Assembly (NCBI GenBank): GCA_020744225.1
Contig: JAGMWG010000004.1
Location: 1,674,001-1,738,000 of the forward strand
From: Paraphoma chrysanthemicola
Lineage: Eukaryota; Ascomycota; Dothideomycetes; Pleosporales; Phaeosphaeriaceae
DNA: 64,000 bases
Reading direction: 5' to 3'
Notes under the pieces: model-generated
The model's database searches: none
The model's input: only the letters and a program-made list of their open reading frames with translations
Told to the model about the DNA's origin: nothing
Translations under genes and position numbers: made by a program
Shown: positions 1-10,777 of the stretch, in pieces
Layout of the letters: each line of letters begins with the position of its first letter
Numbering within the stretch: position 1 is the stretch's first letter

Positions 1-2336
1 AATCTATACAAATTGCCAATTGAGGATATCACTGGCGGAACGTGGACGACCCATGTGTGGCGAAGCACGGCCACAACGCGACGGACGAATCGTTGCAGGT
101 AACGCGCAATACTCAGCTTTTATGACCACAATCGGACTCGGCGAAACTTCACTCGCACAGATTATTGCACCTGTCGGACGTATCGTCTGGTGGCAACATT
201 TACCGTTGTTTCAGCACAGAAAGCCATCGCCATCGCATCGCCAAGGAGTTCACCATGTGACTTCGAACCAGCACTGGAATATTCAATTTGCCCCAACAAC
301 CAACATACCCGGTGCGAATGGCGACTTGCATCACCTCTTCGCCGCTCTTCATTGCGCCTCCATCTATGACTCTTTGACCGGAGCGTTTCGAGAAGATATA
401 TGTAATCAAATTAGCTGCTTTTGCTATCCACACACAGGCCGAGAGAGAGTAGATTCCCGCGCGTCGATGGTGCCTACACCTGCGCGATCGCGAAAATGTC
501 GCGCAAACATGTGAGTCATGCGACATGAACAAGGGCGCTTGCTAAGCGACCCTTTACGAAACAAGCCGTTCCCAGCACCACCACGGCATTGATGACCAGT
601 TCTGAAGCTGGTAGAGCCTCATCTGCGTCATAGCTCATGCATTGATGATAATGCATGGATTGCGCAGGGTAAGTGCATGGCGGCTCTGCGACGGCGGCCC
701 AATATCGACATTGGGTTGGCAATGACCATCGTTCAGGCAACGATGTTTTTGGAATCGAGTCGCCGCCGCCGGACCGAGGGTGTTTCATTACATTCTTACA
801 TTACGCGTCTATTCTGCCTGTGATGCTTTTCTTCTCGCATTTCGTTCGTTCTTCGTTTCAGAGACGATCACATGTCGGTAGTCTCCCAGCCACCCCCAGC
901 CTCTCCATCATTCTGGAGGACGACCACTATTGTGTCCGTCGAATCACAAGCCAGAACTCACATCTCGATGCGTCCGTCTGACCATCTTATGGACCATCGG
1001 TCGCGTACAACGGACCTGAATCCTGTTTGGGGCAGCGCGACGGTACTTGGTGGACAATGCTTCCTCTCAACCGCGCTGCTGCCTAGAGCTTATTCCAACG
1101 ACCAGATGCCAGTGGCGATGGGGGCCAAGTTTATTGCGACCTCCATCGTGGGAGGGGCAAGTAGACAGTAGAATCAAGGATAAGCAGAAGCGGGCAGCCA
1201 CTGCGATTGGTGCTGACTCGCATCTTTTCATCCTCGAGCATAACATGAGCCCAATCCACTGACCGGACGTCTCTCCCTCGTAATAGGTGGGTGTACTAGA
1301 GAGCAGTCGTCGATGTTGGCATTATTGTACCATACCTGGATAAGTATCAGTGCTGAGTAGACCGGATCGCCGATGTATTCTTGGAACCTGTTCATTCTCT
1401 AGATGACTCGTCGAAAAACGAGAGAGTATATACCTCTCACTCGCCGTGGACTGGACGCCAGCTAAGAACATTACATTGCACAAGCCAGCCTGGGGCGATT
1501 CGATGCCGGACACGTCAGATCGCGACTGCTAGACCGCGCAACCGATCATCTTTCGGAACTGCTTATACTGCACCTTGACATGTCTACTGAGCCACTCGTA
1601 AACGCCCTCGCGTGCGTGAAGAGCTTCGCGGCAGATGTTTAATGCACCGACGACGTCTTAGCTACTGTATGCGCAAGGTAAGTATATACCGATACCCGTT
1701 TACACAGATCGCTTTGATTAGTATGGTAAGATGCGCCAGATATGTCTGCATGGTTCGTCGACGAACTGAGTTACATTCGTGATGAGACCTTGATAGAAGT
1801 CGTCCGCCCTGAAATGTATGTATCACAACTACGATAGGAATTTTCCTTCCGACTACGACACGCAGTGGTTAAGTTGCAACATTTACATCTTCTTATGGTT
1901 CTCACACACGTTCAGAGGAAGAGTAGGGAAAGATATGCCCGCGACGCTGAGTGGTCTTCGTGCTATTTCAAAACATTGCTTTTCGTCGATATCTCATCAA
2001 ATCCATCTGCATTTCGTATCAGGGTACCGGTAGTGTTAAAAGTACAAGACTGGTTGCGCACTGCCGTGCCTTGATTTGCTGTAGGCAAGCCCGAGGATGA
2101 ATTTTTCGAATCTAGTGAGGGTTAGCAACAAGCAATTCTGGGCAGTGCTTCAGTGCTGCTCGTGCATGTAGCCCATGTGGCGTCGCAAGGCTGAATATTG
2201 CGCTCACCGGTCGCTGCATGCCAACGCGCTACGCCTTCGACCTGGGCCTTCTGTTCTTAAAACTGGTTCTTATCCCGCTTACAAGGAACGTTCATTTCGA
2301 CATAACGACCCAATTTTCGTCGATTGATCCGTCAAT
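1..2336. other. gene-empty stretch
   Basis: Only short open frames of up to about 160 codons occur here, overlapping on both strands, with no recognisable domain and no chain of spliceable exons. I see no tRNA, transposase or long terminal repeat. It may hold upstream sequence of the gene starting at 2337, or decayed sequence. Confidence 0.5.
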
Positions 2337-3569
2337 ATGACAGTACAAAAGATCGACGGATACTCGCTAATCAACATCGATGTTCCCCTTCCAACCGCCA
2401 ACCCACCGTTGGCCTTGCTTACAGTATGCCTTACTGCAGTCAGTTCATGGGTGAACTTGGCTTCCTACGCGCTCGAGAAGCTTTTGGCACGAGCCGTTGA
2501 TTACGTCAAATTACTAGTCCGTGTTGCAGAAAATGTTGGAGTTCGCAGAGACTATCGCTCCGAGGCGAGATTAAGCCTCACTTCTGGACTAGATCCTGTA
2601 AGAAATCGCAACCATATCAGTCGCAGTGCTGACAGCGAAAGGGGAAACTGAGCAGTATAAATGTGGCACTTGCAGATACAGAAGCCAAAATCATTATATC
2701 TGGAGATTTGGAAACTGTCCCAGACCGTCGCGATACGTCCTAGTGTTCGACTGTTCTCGAGCTGAATTAAGAACAGGCCAGTTCTCTATCATCAACATCG
2801 CTGCAAAGAATGACACCGAGCTCTTTGATTGTATTCGCCTGTCACAAACGTTGAACTCCAGGTCTTTCACTGGCGCAGTCCGCCAGCTTTTCTCGCTATA
2901 CGTGCCAACATTAGCCTGGGACACAGTAAGTGCAAATCCAGCTTTGTGCTGGCCGAAACGTGTCTTGATAGTAAGTGTTTCTAGATCTATTATGACTCCC
3001 AGGGTATGCTTTCGGGTCATGCGCTCCACAGAGAGTCGTCCATCTACCCACCTTGGTACACATATCCTACCGACAAAGACTTTCCAGCAATAAGCAGTGA
3101 TTTTCTCAATCACTTCTTCCATCATTATACGTGTCTTCCACCACACGAAGATTTTATCGTTGGGCTACTACCCCAGCGCGTTGCTCCGTTGAGCGAATTG
3201 GACCTCCACGACGAATTGATTTATGGCCCGTTACCAGCTGTGCTAATTGAAAGACGACTGAGTTGGCCTAGAGTAGCCCTCGTCTTGATCCTGCTACCTT
3301 CTTTAGCAGTCATCATTCCCCTCCTAAGCTTCATGTTCAGGGCAAATCGGGATGCACTTGATATGGGAACAGCTTGGGCATTCCTATCCTACCTCCTCAC
3401 AATGTGCTCCCTGATCATCCAACTACTGTGTATGAAACCGTCGATTCATGCGCTACTTGCACGCATCCTGGAACTGAAGCGATGGCCGTGGTACAACGGC
3501 AAAACTCCCAAGCCCGGCGTCCACCGTACCCGCTTTGCATGCGTAAGTGCTTCTCCACGAGCGACATAG
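2337..3569 (+). CDS. putative fungal membrane protein, two C-terminal transmembrane segments
   Basis: I do not recognise a named function. A phase-consistent model is exons 2337-2597, 2656-2925 and 3003-3569, giving about 365 aa. The middle exon has a CxxC pair (YKCGTC) followed by a strand-like stretch (RYVLVFDCSRAELRTG). The last exon has the pattern LPQRV...LIERRLSWPR, then two hydrophobic segments (VALVLILLPSLAVIIPLL and AWAFLSYLLTMCSLIIQLL). This layout, a soluble domain with two membrane segments near the C-terminus, recurs in uncharacterised fungal proteins and also in the next gene. The first exon is the least certain because its intron donor and acceptor are only moderate. The pairing with the next gene suggests a tandem family; the link to the HET gene beyond is only positional. 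Confidence 0.5.
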
Positions 3570-3617
3570 CTCATTTGAAATTGTATTCTAACTTCGGCCA
3601 CGGAATGTGGACATCAC

Positions 3618-5008
3618 ATGTCCACGGAGAGGAAAGTGAACGAGGCGGATAAAGACATCGTATGGAAATTGTACCAGTCTCATGTCCAACACCATGCTGA
3701 CAGAAAATCGCGCATCATGGGCCACACGAAAGCAGGCGATCCTGTAATGGCATCTGGAAAGACACCTGCTAATAGGCTTTCATCGCACCCAATGATATCG
3801 TTAGGTCCGCGCGGAGACCCGCTAGCATCGGAGGGCTCCGGTCAAGATATTGTTGATGCAGTATTTGACCTCCCTAGCAAAGGAGAAGGGGAGAGCAGCA
3901 GTAAAATGCATTCCAAACAGGTGCAGAACGGAGAAAGTGACAACAAATCCCCAAGGTTCTTTATGTTCTGCTCCCCAAGCTCGAACGGCCGTCAAATGTA
4001 TCAGTCCAAATCCACAACGCCACACGACCGTCCCTCCGATCATGTTCTCATTATGCATATCAAAAAGGTCTATATGTCGAACCGTTCTACTTGGAGGCGT
4101 CTAATGATGCTCCGAAGTTTCAGCGCCATAAAGTTGTCAAGGGTACGTGTGCTCGTGTTCTTAGTCGTGGCTTCCTTCTTGACATACATTGCAGTTCGAG
4201 CTCTTTCACAGCCGCACATCAGGGGCTATTCCCATCGCTCTCAAGACATGGGAGTGGCCTACGAAGCCGAAAGAGGGTGAGCCTGAATGGGAGTACGCCG
4301 ATGGTTCCTACGACCCTCTCTCCGAAGAAGGCATTGCCGACTTCATGCTGCACAAATGGATAAACGACTGTTCCCCAATAAAAGATGAGTCGGACAAGAC
4401 TGCGGACCTGAAGCAAAGGAGGACGATACTATCGTTCCGGATGAGAGATGAACCTTCTTTACTGCCAAGAACATATCCTCTGCGCATACCACCATCACTC
4501 TCAAAGTTGCGACTACCACAGCACATTACAATATGGCTTCCTAATCTGCATATCCTAAAGCAAGGCAAGTGAACGAGGCTCAAACTTGTGGAAAGAACCT
4601 AACATTTCGCAAGACAAGGGCAAATCAGTCACCAAGGCGGAAATCGACGAGAGCTTTAAGCAATGGCACATCGACTTTGATTACAAAGACACTCTGGGAG
4701 ACACTCGCTACATTTATCATCGCACTCCCAAGAAGCTTCGCACGCCGCTCGAGCCCGACAAGAGCGGACAAAATCCACCCGTTGGCTGGGGCATATGGAT
4801 TGAAGAAGACTTTGTATTTCCATGGTACTTACCTCTACTGCTTATGGCCTTGGTCATTGGCATGCTCATTTTCTCGGCATGGTATTCAAACACACGGTCG
4901 CCAAAGACAAGTGCGTGGGCAATTGGGGGCTACGTGCTCGCGGCCGTGGCGCTACCGGTGACAGGCTGGATGACTTGGGCCAAGGATTCGAAGCATGCGA
5001 GGATTTGA
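3618..5008 (+). CDS. putative fungal membrane protein, paralogue-like neighbour
   Basis: The clearest coding parts are frame-consistent stretches at about 3941-4142 (LYVLLPKLERPSN, then EPFYLEASNDAPKFQRHK), 4195-4564 (FELFHSRTSGAIPIALKTWE, DFMLHKWIND) and 4629-5008 (RYIYHRTPKKLRTPL, GWGIWIEEDFVFPWYLP, then two membrane segments). The last junction closes in frame with a GC-AG intron at 4565-4628. The junction near 4142/4195 is ambiguous: the strong donor at 4143 does not keep frame with the acceptor at 4194, whereas a weak GT at 4136 does, as does 4143 with an acceptor at 4222. The N-terminal exon is unresolved; the ATG at 3618 opens a different frame and would need another intron. A decayed copy is possible. 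I do not know its function. Confidence 0.45.
4565..4628 (+). other. candidate GC-AG intron
   Basis: Read as plain coding sequence, the upstream frame stops at 4570-4572 and the downstream frame is shifted. Removing 4565-4628 joins them in phase. The junction sequence AAG|GCAAGT matches the usual context of minor GC donors, and the acceptor is CAG at 4626-4628. The 64-base length fits the other introns in the window. An indel is the alternative. Confidence 0.55.
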
Positions 5009-5327
5009 GCCTGGAGGGCTTGCATGAGGGCAGTGCTCTTGCTGTAAATTTGGCTAGTTGTGATTATCCGCTCTGGAGGCCTTCGCCCATTTCTACACAC
5101 ATCGCGTATGCTCGATAAGTAGCTGAATACCTTGACGCAATCACATAGACAGATATCTAGGAGTACGTGAATATATGCAACTCACGAACCGTGCCAGACT
5201 ACGAAGGAGTAGTGCTGTATGTACTTGTTGCGCGAACAGACTCATCTACTCTCATGGACTTCAAACACGAAAACTTTTCAACAAAGACATATGTATATAT
5301 GATGCCAACAAATGAGCAAAACGAGCG
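5009..5327. other. convergent 3' intergenic spacer
   Basis: This lies between the 3' ends of the plus-strand membrane-protein gene and the minus-strand HET gene. It is AT-rich and without convincing coding sequence. It presumably holds both transcript ends. Confidence 0.5.
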
Positions 5328-7367
5328 CTACGAAATATGCAGGTCGTCCAAGTACACGGCAGGATCAGGCTCCAGCGCGTCCACATCCTTGACACCATTC
5401 GCACGCTGTTCCTGCACCCATTTCTTGCGCTGACTTTCGACATGCTTGTTCCATGCGTATCCGCGCATGAAGTCTCGCCCAAATGTCCCATCAATCTTGT
5501 TGGTCCCGAACTTGTACTGCAATATCGCCGGCGTGACGAGCGTTACTGAAGGCCCATCACCTCGTACAATCAAGGGCACATCCATACCCGCAATCAAGGC
5601 CACTTTATCTCCGACTCGAGCTTGCTGGTACGATGTGCCCTTGCAGAATATAGTTTCTAGATAGTATCTGGGTTCGTGCTTGGTTTGTTGAGCTTGAGAG
5701 GAAGGTTCCTGTTCCGATGGTTTGACTTTAGTCACGGCCTCGACTATGTAGCCTTTGACAATGAGGACTTGCGGATCGTCTGGATGGAATCTATAGGATG
5801 CTTTGGAACCGCCTGTGGCATCATGACCATCGGTTGGGCCGGACGGATATTCAAGCTTATGCGAGTAGTCTGGGATCCAGCTCGGCCCACCAGGGCAATG
5901 TCTCTGTGCCGCCATTTCCAAAATGCCGAGCGAGTTTGTTTCTTGAAGAAGATGTCGAGTGAGCTGCGAATACACCTCGCCTTGCGAAAGGCTATAATTG
6001 ACCACCAAAGAATCGCTGTTGGCCGCATTTCGCCTCAGAATCGAATCTAGTCCAAAGCTCATATCTCTCGGTTCGGTTGCACTCCGTGTGCATAATATCT
6101 CCAGAATGCGTCCGTGGAAACTGCTCTGAAGGTATGCTTTCGTGCTAGTGAGGTCTGAAGGCGGAAGTTTGATTCGAAGACCAGTATCATAGCTTGTGTG
6201 TGTTAGTATGCTTTGTATGGCTGCCCACACCTGCAGCAGGACTGCGACTACCATCCCCACGAGATAGACAAGGCCAACTACCACAAGAACGGTGATTACA
6301 TTGATACCCATTTCTGGGATCAGCGACCGGTAGGGAACCAAGATCACTACAGATGTAGCATTTAAAATGTACAGCTTCAACCCGTAGAAGCCACGGAGGT
6401 GGTCCTGGGTCACTTTGTACCAGAATCTCCAGTAATCCAGTAGAGGCGAATTGTAGTCCATCGCACGAGTAGCTCCCACGCGATACATATCTCGCGTGAA
6501 AATGATGGCCAGCCAAGGTCGAAGGTCGTGCTCAAGACGATCGCGAGCAGTCGCGAGGTAGATAATATGGTATTGAATCCGGTGCATGGAGGCCACAGCA
6601 TGGCCACATACCAAAACGCAATTTGACGAAAACAAGAACTCTTGGTATGTCCATATCCGGGAGATCCATGCACAGTTGAGGAAGTCCGCTAATTCATCCT
6701 CCGTACATTCTGTGCTTTCTGGTTCGATCTTTGTGATAGACTTGCGTAACGTTTGATGTGGTAGTATGCTTCCGTCCCAGCGATACCTGTTCTTCGTATA
6801 AGAAAGTTGAGCGGCCCAGGACCTTGGCCTCTTCAAAACAGGTTTGTTAACGTCTCCTTGTTCGAAGAAATACTGCAGGTGTCCAACTCGGTTCAAGAAC
6901 CCCATCACTCGATCTGTAGTACTGCTTCCCGCGCCCAGCCAGATGAATGTTTGCGACGACTGTGAGTAAATATCGCCCATGAGGCCGATCTGTTGGTGTT
7001 TTTCCTCCTGGTCTTCCTGGTTGATGCATATTGCATCGATCCAGACATCGAAAGAGCCGTTGATTGTGCGCAGGTGTCTCAGCGCTGAATGGCAGTTGCT
7101 CGTGATTGGAACGGAAATGTCGTTGCAAAGCACATGGTCTGGAGGAGACGAGTATGTGCCCCAGACATACGACAAGGTTGTATAGGTTGGAGAAGCGTCA
7201 AGATTCGCTACGTATACTTGACATCGAATTGGTGCGTCTTCTGTCGCGGTTTCAGCAAGTGCGTGGACCCGCACGAGGCGGAAGCACCGAGATGCAACAC
7301 GCAGGTCATCATATAGAGCCGACACCGTACGAGACTGCGGCATAAATGACGGTTTGCAAGGCTCCAT
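5328..7367 (-). CDS. HET-domain protein (heterokaryon incompatibility type)
   Basis: A single 679-codon frame without introns. Residues about 62-250 form a HET domain: the opening motif YTTLSYVWG, the central VWIDAICINQED, then QTFIWLG and the closing RIWTYQEF near residue 238. HET domains act in fungal nonself recognition and can trigger cell death when incompatible strains fuse, but most genome copies have no known partner. Between about residues 330 and 380 lies hydrophobic sequence, including VITVLVVVGLVYLVGMVVAV, which could anchor the protein in a membrane; this is unusual for simple HET proteins. The C-terminal third (residues 380-679) has the usual loosely conserved region found after HET domains (PGGPSWIPDYS). 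No NACHT or WD40 part is present. The start ATG gives a natural N-terminus, and a candidate upstream start lies in another frame. Confidence 0.9.
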   Translation of the reverse strand: MEPCKPSFMPQSRTVSALYDDLRVASRCFRLVRVHALAETATEDAPIRCQVYVANLDASPTYTTLSYVWGTYSSPPDHVLCNDISVPITSNCHSALRHLRTINGSFDVWIDAICINQEDQEEKHQQIGLMGDIYSQSSQTFIWLGAGSSTTDRVMGFLNRVGHLQYFFEQGDVNKPVLKRPRSWAAQLSYTKNRYRWDGSILPHQTLRKSITKIEPESTECTEDELADFLNCAWISRIWTYQEFLFSSNCVLVCGHAVASMHRIQYHIIYLATARDRLEHDLRPWLAIIFTRDMYRVGATRAMDYNSPLLDYWRFWYKVTQDHLRGFYGLKLYILNATSVVILVPYRSLIPEMGINVITVLVVVGLVYLVGMVVAVLLQVWAAIQSILTHTSYDTGLRIKLPPSDLTSTKAYLQSSFHGRILEILCTRSATEPRDMSFGLDSILRRNAANSDSLVVNYSLSQGEVYSQLTRHLLQETNSLGILEMAAQRHCPGGPSWIPDYSHKLEYPSGPTDGHDATGGSKASYRFHPDDPQVLIVKGYIVEAVTKVKPSEQEPSSQAQQTKHEPRYYLETIFCKGTSYQQARVGDKVALIAGMDVPLIVRGDGPSVTLVTPAILQYKFGTNKIDGTFGRDFMRGYAWNKHVESQRKKWVQEQRANGVKDVDALEPDPAVYLDDLHIS

Positions 7368-8394
7368 GGCTGACCGAAAGGAGAGACGTGATTATTTCGC
7401 TGTGTACGCCAGAGACTATCCGATTGCGCAAGGGTGGGGTAAGCATGCAAAGACGGAAAGCACGACAGAGAACCAGGAGAGAACACAGTGGTGAGCTGAG
7501 ACATGCGACAGATGATATACAATGATCTGGACCTAAGGGTACTGATGAAGGCGCCGAGCGGGGTCTAGACACGGAGCGGTGGCGGACACGCAGGGCTGAG
7601 CTAGTATCAGGAAGCTGCAGCCCACTCAGCTCGCTCAGCCGCAGCACTTTTATGTCCAGTTTCAAGCAAATGAGTTTGTCAACAAGAAAGATATGTGTAA
7701 CTCCGAATCTTTTACGATGCGCGTAATGCCCACTTGGCGTTGGCCATTTTGGATTGATATTCCCCTTGTGTAAGCGCTATGAAATGACTAAATCTGCCAT
7801 TCTTCGCGCGGCGAAAAGTGACTGTGCAGACATTATTCTCCTTCGTCTGTGGTGGGATGTCGTGGCCATTCGTCTAGGTGACGAAGAGCCGTGTTGTTCA
7901 TCGCGGAGGACGAGCTTTTCAATGTTACTTTCTGATGCGCAATGCGACGAGGAATGGCTGATTCTCGAACGTAGTGCACTCTCTGCTCATATTATCTTCT
8001 CCTTCTGTGCTACCAGCACATAATTTGTTCCTCTTGAGCTTCCAACTGTCCCATGTTTAGGCACGTCGTGCCGTCAGCTCTGTTTCTGCGCTCCGTGATA
8101 ACAATGCGCGCTTGCAGGTGGAGTGGCGGGGTGAAACTATAGTATGGGCTCTGGAAGATTCGGCTGTCCACTTCGCGAGATAGGCTGATCGAAGTCTTTT
8201 AAGACTCTGGTTGAAGTCCTCGTATGAGCGGAGGTCGGCCAATGGGCAACATTCGACCAGGCAACAAACAGCCTGCGCAGTGATCAGCTCACGCTGTTCT
8301 CCACGACTCGACATCCGCCATCATGAGCATGAGGCGCGGTCGAGACGGCATGATGAGGCAGCTTAGCGCCTCATGACTTTCAGCATGAAGGTCA
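7368..8394. other. intergenic region
   Basis: This separates the 5' end of the HET gene from the 3' end of the SUZ-domain gene. Short open frames only, no recognisable domain, no RNA gene seen. The part next to 7367 is presumably the HET promoter. Confidence 0.5.
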
Positions 8395-9268
8395 TCATGA
8401 TGGACCTGCACCGTTTCCAACTGGGCCCCTCGAGCCGAATCCCCGCCCGCCATCTTTCGCCGGTCCCTGCGGCTGACGGATCGGCTTCTCCAGGCCGCCC
8501 GGCGTGCCGGGTCGGCTGCTGTTTGCCTCTTGCTTCTGGATGTACACAGAGCTTGGCTTCAGGGCATACGTCGGGTCGTAAAGTTGTCTCGCTGGTGCGG
8601 GCGCCGCTGTCCGCGCGGGGGACTGCTCATTGCTCGATCGTGGCTGGCTCTCACGCCCTCCGCGAGATTTGCCTTTCCCTCTTGTCGCCTTGTTGGGTGA
8701 GTTGCTGCGCGAGTCCCCTGAAGCAGCTGGGGAGCCGAAGATGCGCTCGCGTGCTTCAGCGTATTTGCGCTCCTTCTCGGCGCGCGCCTTCTGCGCGCGA
8801 ATCTTGCGCTCCTCGAAGTCGGCCTCGGCTTTCTTGCGGCGCTCTTCTTCGCTGTCGTCGTCTTCTAGATTGAGGCCGGCCATGTTGCGCGACAGTACTT
8901 GCGGTGCGGGCTTGCGGGCGAGCATGGTGACTTTTGGCTGAAAAGTGGCCTGGACGGGAACTGGATTTTGTACTTCGGGGTACCATTGCGGGTTGGGGTT
9001 GTCGCTGTGAGGCAGTGGTCAGTCCCGAGATCGGACATTAAGCATGTGAACGTACGCCGACTCCCACAGCTTGCGTTGCTGCTCAGCATGGAGGGCTTTG
9101 CGCTGAGCTTGAGACAGCTTGACTGGCGGTGGTTCTTCTTTCGGCTTCCGGTCTTCTATCTGTTCCGTGTGAGCGCATGCCAGCAGCCAGGAGGGGCACA
9201 TTTACATCGGCGATGGTCTCCCAGTCGTCTGCCCACGCATCGGCGGACTGCGCTTTGAGCGGCGGCAT
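8395..9268 (-). CDS. SUZ-domain RNA-binding-type protein
   Basis: Exons 9268-9206, 9159-9056 and 9004-8395 join in phase to 258 aa. The N-terminus reads MPPLKAQSADAWADDWET, followed by a basic EPPPVKLSQAQRKALHAEQQ stretch. Residues about 80-140 hold the SUZ-like core: an acidic LNLEDDDSEEE, then a long Lys/Arg/Glu/Ala helix (EERKIRAQKARAEKERKYAEARERIFG). The tail is Ser/Arg/Gly-rich with RGRES and GSRGP blocks, like a SUZ-C region. SUZ domains bind RNA and occur in eukaryotic RNA-associated proteins, so a role in mRNA metabolism is inferred. The introns are 46 and 51 bases with standard borders. It is transcribed away from the next gene, with only about 0.2-0.4 kb between the starts. Confidence 0.75.
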
Positions 9269-9480
9269 TGTGTATTCTGAAGGCTCAAAGAGGCTAGTAA
9301 TCAAAAATCGAGGCGACGTGCGACGGCCAAATCGCGCCAAATACACTCAAGAAGCAGCAAAATGATGTCGCAGCGGAGTCAAAGACGGCAGGGAACATTT
9401 AGCGACTCGGGCTTCAAGCGCCCGCACTCGCGCTAACTTTTAGGTAGCCGTGGGTAGCTCCCGCCCCACCTGCATCTTGC

Positions 9481-10219
9481 ATGGATGCTAGCCAGAGCTT
9501 CCCTCGTCACCACACCCACACCTTCACTGCTGCCTTCTGTCTCGCGTACAAACAAGCTCACCACCCACACATACCACGCCTGCCTTATCTCCCCCGCAAC
9601 CCCGCCACTATGTCCGGTACGCTCGAAACGCCAATCCCCTCTCTCATTCCCCTCCATTCCCTCTATCCTTACCCCACATTAACAATGAAACGCAAACTCT
9701 CGCAACTAACCTCCTCCTCTTCCCGCTCAGACATCGACGGCGACTCAACCATGCACTCGTCCGCTGACGAAGACGAAATGTTCCCCGACGAAGCCCTTCC
9801 CAACAACCCCGCCACTCCCATGCACACGTCGATCCAGAACCTCGCCGCGCCCGAGCTCTCGCCGCCGAATTCCCAGGGCGGCGCCGCCCCGTCCCGCGAC
9901 ACTTCCACCCTCAGCTCCGCGGTCAATGCTAATGGCAAGCGGCCGTTGTCGCTGGCGCAAGGCGGCGCGGTCGGCGCGCATACGGATCCTGAGACGGGGT
10001 ATGCGTGGAACAGGCAGGAGGATGCGCCGGGGTTCGAGTGGAAGAATACGCGTGCGAGGGAGGAGGAGAGTAGGGCGCTGGATGCGATTGTGGAACAGGG
10101 CGCGCAGATAAAACGTGAGTTACTTGAGATGTTTGAGGGAAAGGGTTGGGGCTAATGACAGGACAGTGCGGTATGGCGATCCTCTTGATCCGAGTGTGGC
10201 CGCGAAGGGGAAGCGTTGA
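9481..10219 (+). CDS. uncharacterised small fungal protein
   Basis: Exon 1 runs to 10114. A 52-base intron (10115-10166) leads to a short last exon, 10167-10219, so the protein ends RYGDPLDPSVAAKGKR. From the first ATG (9481) it would be 228 aa. ATGs at 9610 (MSGTLETP) and 9685 (MKRKLSQLTSS) are better start candidates because the sequence before them has low-complexity, UTR-like composition. The body is Ser/Pro-rich and acidic (DEDEMFPDEALPNNP), and the C-terminal 60 residues look conserved and charged: ETGYAWNRQEDAPGFEWKN, then EEESRALDAIVEQGAQIK. I cannot assign a function. It shares a short divergent promoter with the SUZ gene. Confidence 0.65.
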
Positions 10220-10777
10220 AGGAGTTGCAGCGAACGGCTTCACCAGGAACATACACACATTACACGGAGGTCTCAGGCACATACGGCAAATACCTGTGAC
10301 TTAGGGGGGCAGAAGGACATGAAGAATATAGAGAAGTTCGAGTGGAAGGTGCAGAGGATATAGACGTGCACCTGCGCACATTCTGCAGTATGGTCATGAC
10401 GAACATGGAATACGCAACGTCAGATCGCAATACGGAGCAACGAGTACAATGAAGCTACAACATCACAGACCAGGGCCATGATGTGACGTGAACATGCACG
10501 ACATTGATGTACGACTAGGTGAACATCACTAGACGACATCGTGCACACGCAATTAGTACAACCAAGAAACACAGAGTACTCGTGAAACTTGGTGTCTGAT
10601 CAATCTCGAGAACGCTATGCTGAATCCAACAAATATCAAATGATGCCCACTTATCGAGACGATGCAAGAATAGCCATGTCCATATGCACCTCCATGAACG
10701 CCACCCAGCCTTCCCGCCCAAACATAAAGAAAATCATTAATCATCAAACGTATGTCCACGAGCCCACTCCACACCAC
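10220..10777. other. convergent 3' spacer
   Basis: This lies between the 3' ends of the small protein gene (plus) and the RBR ligase gene (minus). No coding sequence or repeat recognised; likely both 3' UTRs. Confidence 0.5.

Noticed and set aside
20..514. 164-codon open frame on the plus strand
   Set aside because: Overlapped by an equally long minus-strand frame, mixed composition, no motif and no spliceable partner exon.
1..2336. Remnant of a transposable element at the left edge
   Set aside because: No transposase or reverse transcriptase motif and no terminal repeats visible; decay cannot be told from ordinary intergenic DNA by eye.
3618..4280. Continuous 220-codon frame with a hydrophobic end as the true second membrane protein gene
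   Set aside because: Over 3941-4142 the other frame reads much more like a conserved protein, and the hydrophobic end is translated intron sequence after the donor at 4143.
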